Assembly (NCBI GenBank): GCA_900550925.1
Contig: URTU01000069.1
Span: forward strand, 1 to 10,673
Source of the DNA: an uncultured Alistipes sp.
GTDB taxonomy: Bacteria; Bacteroidota; Bacteroidia; Bacteroidales; Rikenellaceae
Direction: 5' to 3'
DNA length: 10,673 bases
Positions 6,935 through 10,673 of this stretch are shown one piece after another; position 1 is the stretch's first letter; the number at the start of each line of letters is the position of its first letter. Position numbers and translations under genes: made by a program. The notes below the pieces were generated by a model, which did not search any database, had not been told where the DNA came from, and saw only the letters and a program-made list of their open reading frames with translations.

Positions 6935-8700
6935 CACGTAGTACGATGGATAAACAGCCCGGACGGATTGATCGATGGACGCTGCTTGGTGTGGCGCTCT
7001 TTTTCGTTGTCTGCTGGTGCTGGTTCTTTTTCGTTGCGCCCTATACGCTGTACACCAAGGAGCAGCTGACGTTGTGGGTGGCCGATCGGGCGGCGTGGCT
7101 GGCGGTTTTCGAACGGCCGGCTTGGCTGACCGTGCTGTTGGGTGATTTCCTGACGCAGTTTTACATGGTGATAGGAGGCGGGGCGACGCTGCTCACTCTG
7201 GTGTTGCTGCTGCTGTGGCGCGGCGGAGTATCGCTATTGCGGAGGATGGGCGCCGGTCGGAATGCAGCATGGATATGGGCACTGTTGCCGACAGCGGCGG
7301 AGTGGGCCCTGAACTGTCATGTCGAATACCCGTTGGCAATGACTCTCGGTGCTGCGGCGGCAATGTGGACAGCTGCCGGCTGGGCCCGGATTGGTAATGC
7401 GGCCTGGCGGTTAGTGGCGGCGTTGGTGCTGACGGTTGTAGTGTATCTGCTGGTCGGTGCGCACTATCTGTTGTTTACCGTTGCGGCCGCAGCGGTATTG
7501 GTGTCAAAACGGGAGTGGTGGCAGGCGATAATCGTCGTGGCTGTTGCGGCGGCTGTACCCGTTTTGTTGCACTCATGCTTCCTGCTGACGGCGGAGCAGG
7601 CGCTTTTCTATCCGCTCATCGAAGGGTACATGTTGCAGAATATGTGGTGCTATCTGGCAACCGAGGCGGCGTTGCTTGTGGCGATTCTGTTCGGGGCGGC
7701 CGTGGTGCGGCTGAAGGCTTGGATAGGGTATGCCGTGACGGCGGCAGCATTGGCTGTGATGCTGTGGACGGGATTCGATGCCCGGACCGAATATATGCTC
7801 CGCATGTCGTCGGAGGCCTACTTCAACCGTTGGGATCGGGTGTTGGCGGCGGCTGACCGGAACTGGGACTATAAGAGTTATGTCGGTTCGTACTATACCG
7901 ATCTGGCGCTGGCCCGCGAAGGGCGTCTGGGCGACGAACTGATGAAGTATTACCAACCGGCTTCGAATGCGCTGCTGCTGGCCATCAACGAGAAGTCGGG
8001 ATATATATATGCCATGGCAGGCTGCGACGCGCAGATCGAGATGGGCGATCTGGCGCAGGCACAGCATACGGCGATGTTGGCGATGACCTTTACGCCTCGT
8101 CAGCGGTCGTCGCGCGTGGCCCGGCGGCTAGCCGAGATTGCGATCATAGCGGGCGATTACGAGTTGGCCGACAAGTTCCTGCGCCAGCTCGAATATGGAT
8201 TGTTCCACCGCCGCTGGGCGGCAGAACGGAGACGGTTACTGGCCGATGAGGAGTTGTTGTCGGCGCAGCCCGAGGTTGCAGTGAAGCGTTCGCTGCTGTC
8301 GCGGAGCGATACCCTGTTTTCGCCGAACGACTGGTTCCGGTCGCTGTACAACCTGCTCGAGTCGAACCCCTCGAACCGTATGGCCCGCGACTACCTGATG
8401 TGCTACCATCTGCTAAACAAGGACATGCGACGGTTCAAGGCCGATTACGACCGTTATTGTTTCGCCGATGCCGCCCGTGCGGGTATCCCGAAATATTATG
8501 AACAGGCGCTGGTAATGTGCCTGGGAGCCGAACCCGATGCCGTGGAGCAGTATGTGCGTTACGGGGTCAGCGAGGCGACATATGCCGAATGCCTCGATTA
8601 TCTGGCGGCATACGAACGTGCCGGAGGAGATGGGCGCCAGTTGATGGAGAGGTTCGGCGACAGTTATTGGTTTTATTACTACTATGCGCAGATAAAGTGA
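6931..8700 (+). CDS. Polytopic membrane protein with helical tail, DUF6057-like
   Basis: This 589-aa protein has an N-terminal half (about 17-281) with eight or nine predicted membrane helices, at roughly 17-38, 72-96, 112-130, 133-151, 159-176, 178-192, 199-217, 243-260 and 264-281. The C-terminal half (about 290-589) is soluble, helical and TPR-like, with repeated A/L/Y-rich segments such as ALLLAINEKSGYIYAMAG (347-364) and IAIIAGDYELADKFLRQL (403-420). This layout, with a DFLTQFY motif at 72-78 and ARDYLMCYHLLNKD at 485-498, fits my recollection of the Bacteroidota-restricted DUF6057 family, which has no known function. The family name comes from memory and was not searched. No catalytic motif is evident. 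The start ATG overlaps the previous stop; an ATG at 6946 is an alternative. Its stop overlaps the next start (TGATG). It is paralogous to the truncated gene at 10157. Confidence 0.85.
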   Translation: MTRSTMDKQPGRIDRWTLLGVALFFVVCWCWFFFVAPYTLYTKEQLTLWVADRAAWLAVFERPAWLTVLLGDFLTQFYMVIGGGATLLTLVLLLLWRGGVSLLRRMGAGRNAAWIWALLPTAAEWALNCHVEYPLAMTLGAAAAMWTAAGWARIGNAAWRLVAALVLTVVVYLLVGAHYLLFTVAAAAVLVSKREWWQAIIVVAVAAAVPVLLHSCFLLTAEQALFYPLIEGYMLQNMWCYLATEAALLVAILFGAAVVRLKAWIGYAVTAAALAVMLWTGFDARTEYMLRMSSEAYFNRWDRVLAAADRNWDYKSYVGSYYTDLALAREGRLGDELMKYYQPASNALLLAINEKSGYIYAMAGCDAQIEMGDLAQAQHTAMLAMTFTPRQRSSRVARRLAEIAIIAGDYELADKFLRQLEYGLFHRRWAAERRRLLADEELLSAQPEVAVKRSLLSRSDTLFSPNDWFRSLYNLLESNPSNRMARDYLMCYHLLNKDMRRFKADYDRYCFADAARAGIPKYYEQALVMCLGAEPDAVEQYVRYGVSEATYAECLDYLAAYERAGGDGRQLMERFGDSYWFYYYYAQIK

Positions 8701-10160
8701 TGTTGAGATCGTTATATATAATATTCTTTGTAGCGTTTCTGGCTTCGTGCAGCAGTGAGGTCGGGTACCGCCAGGTGCCGTCGCTGCCGCCGATGTTCCC
8801 GGACTACAGCCGGGCGACGATACCGTACAACATCGCGCCGCTCAACTTCCGGATCGACAGTGCCGACCGGATCTCGGTGACCGTAAAGGGCCGCAGCGAG
8901 TGGACTTTCGAACGCCGTGGCGAACTGATGCGCTTCCCCGAGAAACGGTGGCGTGAGATGCTCGAGGCTGAACGCGGCGATACGGTGGAGGTGTATGTGC
9001 GGGCGCGGTTCGGAAAGGAGGATCGCGGCTGGCGCAGCCTGCAGTGGGTCATTGCCGACGAGCCGATAGACCGCTACATGAGCTACCGTCTGATCGAGCC
9101 GGCTTATGAGGTTTGGAACATGCTGCAGATCGTCGAACGCGACCTGACAGGTTTTGATGAGCGCATCCTTGGCGACAACAATGTGGTCGATCGGGCCTGC
9201 ATCAACTGTCATACGTCGAATCGGGCCGAGAAACCTGCCACATTCATGCACGTGCGCGGCAAGGGCGGCGGTACGGTCTATTCGTTCGACGGGGAGCTGC
9301 GCAAGGTCAATACCGCGACCGACCGCACTTCGGCAGCCGTCTACGGCGAAATAGAACGGTCGGGCCGTTACGGGATCTTCACGACGGCCGAGATCATTCC
9401 GATGCTGCACTCGATGGGTAACGAACGTATGGAGGTTTACGATACGGAGAGCGACCTGATACTTGTCGACTTTGCCGGCTGTACGGTGAGCGACTCCCCG
9501 TGCGTCAGCGGGCCGGAGTATCAGGAGACATTCCCCTGCTTCTCGCCCGACGGTGAGACGATCTATTTCTGCCGTGCGAAGGCGCTGCCGCAGCCCGACA
9601 GTACATTCAGGATGCATTACGACCTTTGCGCGATTGATTTCGACTCGGAGGCGGGCCGGCTTGGCGACAGTGTGCGGGTGGTGTTCGACGCGACGGCGGC
9701 CGGAAAATCGGTTTCATTCCCGAAGTGCTCGCCCGACGGCCGCTTCCTGCTGATGACGGTCTCGGACTACGGTACCTTCCCGATCTGGCACCGCGAAACC
9801 GACCTGTGGATGCTGGACCTGCAGAGCGGCAGGATCGATTCGTTGCCGCAGGTGAACGGCCGATATTCCGATTCGTACCATTCGTGGAGCAGCAACTCGC
9901 GATGGGTGGCCTTCGCCTCGAAGCGCGATGACCGTGTCTACGGCCGTCCGTATATCGCCTATGTCTCGCCCGAAGGTGAGGTAGGCGAACCGTTCGTGCT
10001 GCCGCAGCGCGATCCCCGCAGATATCTTACGACTCTCAAGTCGTTCAACATACCCGAACTGTATGCCTCGCCGGAGGTGTACGATACACACTCTCTGTCC
10101 GACATCTATTTCGATGCACCGGCCGAGAAGTTCGAATACAAGGAGAATTTTTCTGAATGA
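8700..10160 (+). CDS. PD40/TolB-like propeller lipoprotein with a CxxCH haem motif
   Basis: This 486-aa lipoprotein starts at 8700, where the ATG shares its A with the previous TGA. The longer in-frame extension to 8517 is read inside the preceding gene and lacks a signal peptide, so I rejected it. Lipobox LASC gives Cys17. Residues about 41-134 form an N-terminal beta domain with IPYNIAPLNF (41-50) and PIDRYMSYRLIEP (122-134). CINCH at 167-171 is a perfect c-type haem attachment motif, followed by T and S and, 12 residues past the His, Met183 in FMHVRGKGGG, a possible axial ligand. The C-terminal part holds PD40/WD40-like blades: FSPDG (281-285), SPDG (344-347) and SWSSNSRWVAF (395-405). Such propellers usually bind proteins or ligands in the periplasm. 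Related Bacteroidota proteins are often labelled TolB-like or cytochrome-related, and none that I recall has a defined function. It overlaps the next gene by ATGA. Confidence 0.85.
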   Translation: MLRSLYIIFFVAFLASCSSEVGYRQVPSLPPMFPDYSRATIPYNIAPLNFRIDSADRISVTVKGRSEWTFERRGELMRFPEKRWREMLEAERGDTVEVYVRARFGKEDRGWRSLQWVIADEPIDRYMSYRLIEPAYEVWNMLQIVERDLTGFDERILGDNNVVDRACINCHTSNRAEKPATFMHVRGKGGGTVYSFDGELRKVNTATDRTSAAVYGEIERSGRYGIFTTAEIIPMLHSMGNERMEVYDTESDLILVDFAGCTVSDSPCVSGPEYQETFPCFSPDGETIYFCRAKALPQPDSTFRMHYDLCAIDFDSEAGRLGDSVRVVFDATAAGKSVSFPKCSPDGRFLLMTVSDYGTFPIWHRETDLWMLDLQSGRIDSLPQVNGRYSDSYHSWSSNSRWVAFASKRDDRVYGRPYIAYVSPEGEVGEPFVLPQRDPRRYLTTLKSFNIPELYASPEVYDTHSLSDIYFDAPAEKFEYKENFSE

Positions 10161-10673
10161 AACGAATACTCAAATATCTGCATTGGATACTGCCTGCGGC
10201 ATTGACGGTCGGAGCATGGGTGTTTTTCGCATTCGGCTATGCCGGACACCTGCTCTATATCGAAGGTAACCAAATGTTCCTGTGGAACGGCGACTATATG
10301 GTCGATACGGTCATGCGTGTGGGCGGCATGTCGGATTACATTGCGCGGTTCATCACGCAGTTCTATCACTGGCCGCTGGTCGGCGGAGCACTTGTGGCGC
10401 TGCTGTTGCTGGCGCTGCAGCAGGGTGTGCAACGGATAATGCGCAGACTGGGGGGCGATATGCTCTGGACATTGAGCTTCGTGCCGCCGATTATATACTG
10501 GGTCTTGCTGTGCGACGAGAATTATACCCTGTCGGGACTCGTGGCGCTGGCCGGAGCCGTGTGGCTGGCGGTTGCCGTGGCGGCAGTCGGCAAGAGCTGG
10601 CTGCGGGGCGCGGTGACAGCCCTTGCGATACCGGCCGTATGGCTGTTGCTGGGCGGTACGGCGGCGGTAACGT
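10157..10673 (+). CDS. Second DUF6057-like membrane protein (3' truncated by window)
   Basis: This reading frame opens at ATG 10157, overlapping the previous stop by 4 bp, and runs 172 codons off the right edge. Membrane helices lie at about 9-29, 73-90, 104-119, 125-144 and 151-168. It is a diverged paralogue of the product of 6931-8700. ARFITQFY (63-70) matches GDFLTQFY there. Segment 106-136 aligns without gaps to 116-146 of the paralogue, sharing the P, W, L, C, Y and final W positions, and WLLLGG (162-167) matches YLLVGA. The family usually continues with further membrane helices and a helical soluble tail, presumably beyond the window. Coupling to the haem-motif lipoprotein suggests the two work together. 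Function unknown. Confidence 0.85.
   Translation, partial: MKRILKYLHWILPAALTVGAWVFFAFGYAGHLLYIEGNQMFLWNGDYMVDTVMRVGGMSDYIARFITQFYHWPLVGGALVALLLLALQQGVQRIMRRLGGDMLWTLSFVPPIIYWVLLCDENYTLSGLVALAGAVWLAVAVAAVGKSWLRGAVTALAIPAVWLLLGGTAAVT

Noticed and set aside
8517..8699. N-terminal extension of the propeller lipoprotein
   Set aside because: It overlaps the coding end of the DUF6057-like gene in another frame and would displace the signal peptide. The ATG at 8700 gives a clean lipobox at Cys17.
9198..9212. Calling the propeller lipoprotein a proven cytochrome
   Set aside because: One CxxCH motif is suggestive, but nothing in the window (no cytochrome c maturation genes, no further haem motifs) confirms haem attachment.
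8712..9617. A 301-codon minus-strand open frame opposite the propeller lipoprotein gene
   Set aside because: The plus-strand protein has a lipobox, CxxCH and PD40 motifs; the antisense frame shows no domain.
1..10673. CRISPR arrays, tRNA or rRNA genes, insertion sequences or attachment sites
   Set aside because: I found no repeat-spacer pattern, cloverleaf-like segment, transposase or integrase frame, or terminal repeats on reading both strands.

Overview
The window reads as chromosomal DNA of a gut-type Bacteroidota. The evidence is a SusC/SusD pair, lipoproteins with Bacteroidota-style lipoboxes, no Shine-Dalgarno sequences before the starts, and a TAnnTTTG-type -7 promoter box. The fairly GC-rich, NNC/NNG-biased codons suggest an Alistipes-like member of the Rikenellaceae rather than a typical AT-richer Bacteroides; that assignment is an inference from composition only. 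All genes are on the + strand.

Region 1 (1-6027) is a compact nutrient-uptake operon. It holds a SusC-type TonB-dependent outer-membrane transporter (70-3222), its SusD-type surface lipoprotein (3240-5030) and a third, SusE-like surface lipoprotein with an N-terminal PKD/Ig-like domain (5063-5950). The gaps are only 17 and 32 bp. The operon ends at a strong intrinsic terminator (stem 5992-6022, T-tract 6023-6027). SusD and the third lipoprotein would capture a glycan or similar ligand at the surface and hand it to the SusC barrel. No glycoside hydrolase, lyase, sulfatase, peptidase, ECF sigma/anti-sigma pair or hybrid two-component regulator lies in the window, so the substrate cannot be named.

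Region 2 (6028-6274) is a non-coding spacer with a short inverted repeat and a perfect TAnnTTTG box just before the next gene.

Region 3 (6275-10673, running off the right edge) is a second, tightly coupled operon. Its genes are a DUF4369-type lipoprotein lacking the thioredoxin domain that often follows it, a polytopic membrane protein with a helical soluble tail (DUF6057-like), a lipoprotein combining a c-type haem motif (CINCH) with PD40/TolB-like propeller repeats, and the start of a second DUF6057-like membrane protein paralogous to the first. All three junctions overlap (ATGA, TGATG, ATGA), implying translational coupling. The alternation of lipoprotein and membrane protein, the duplicated membrane gene and the haem motif make this the best candidate in the window for an uncharacterised envelope system. 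Its function is unknown.
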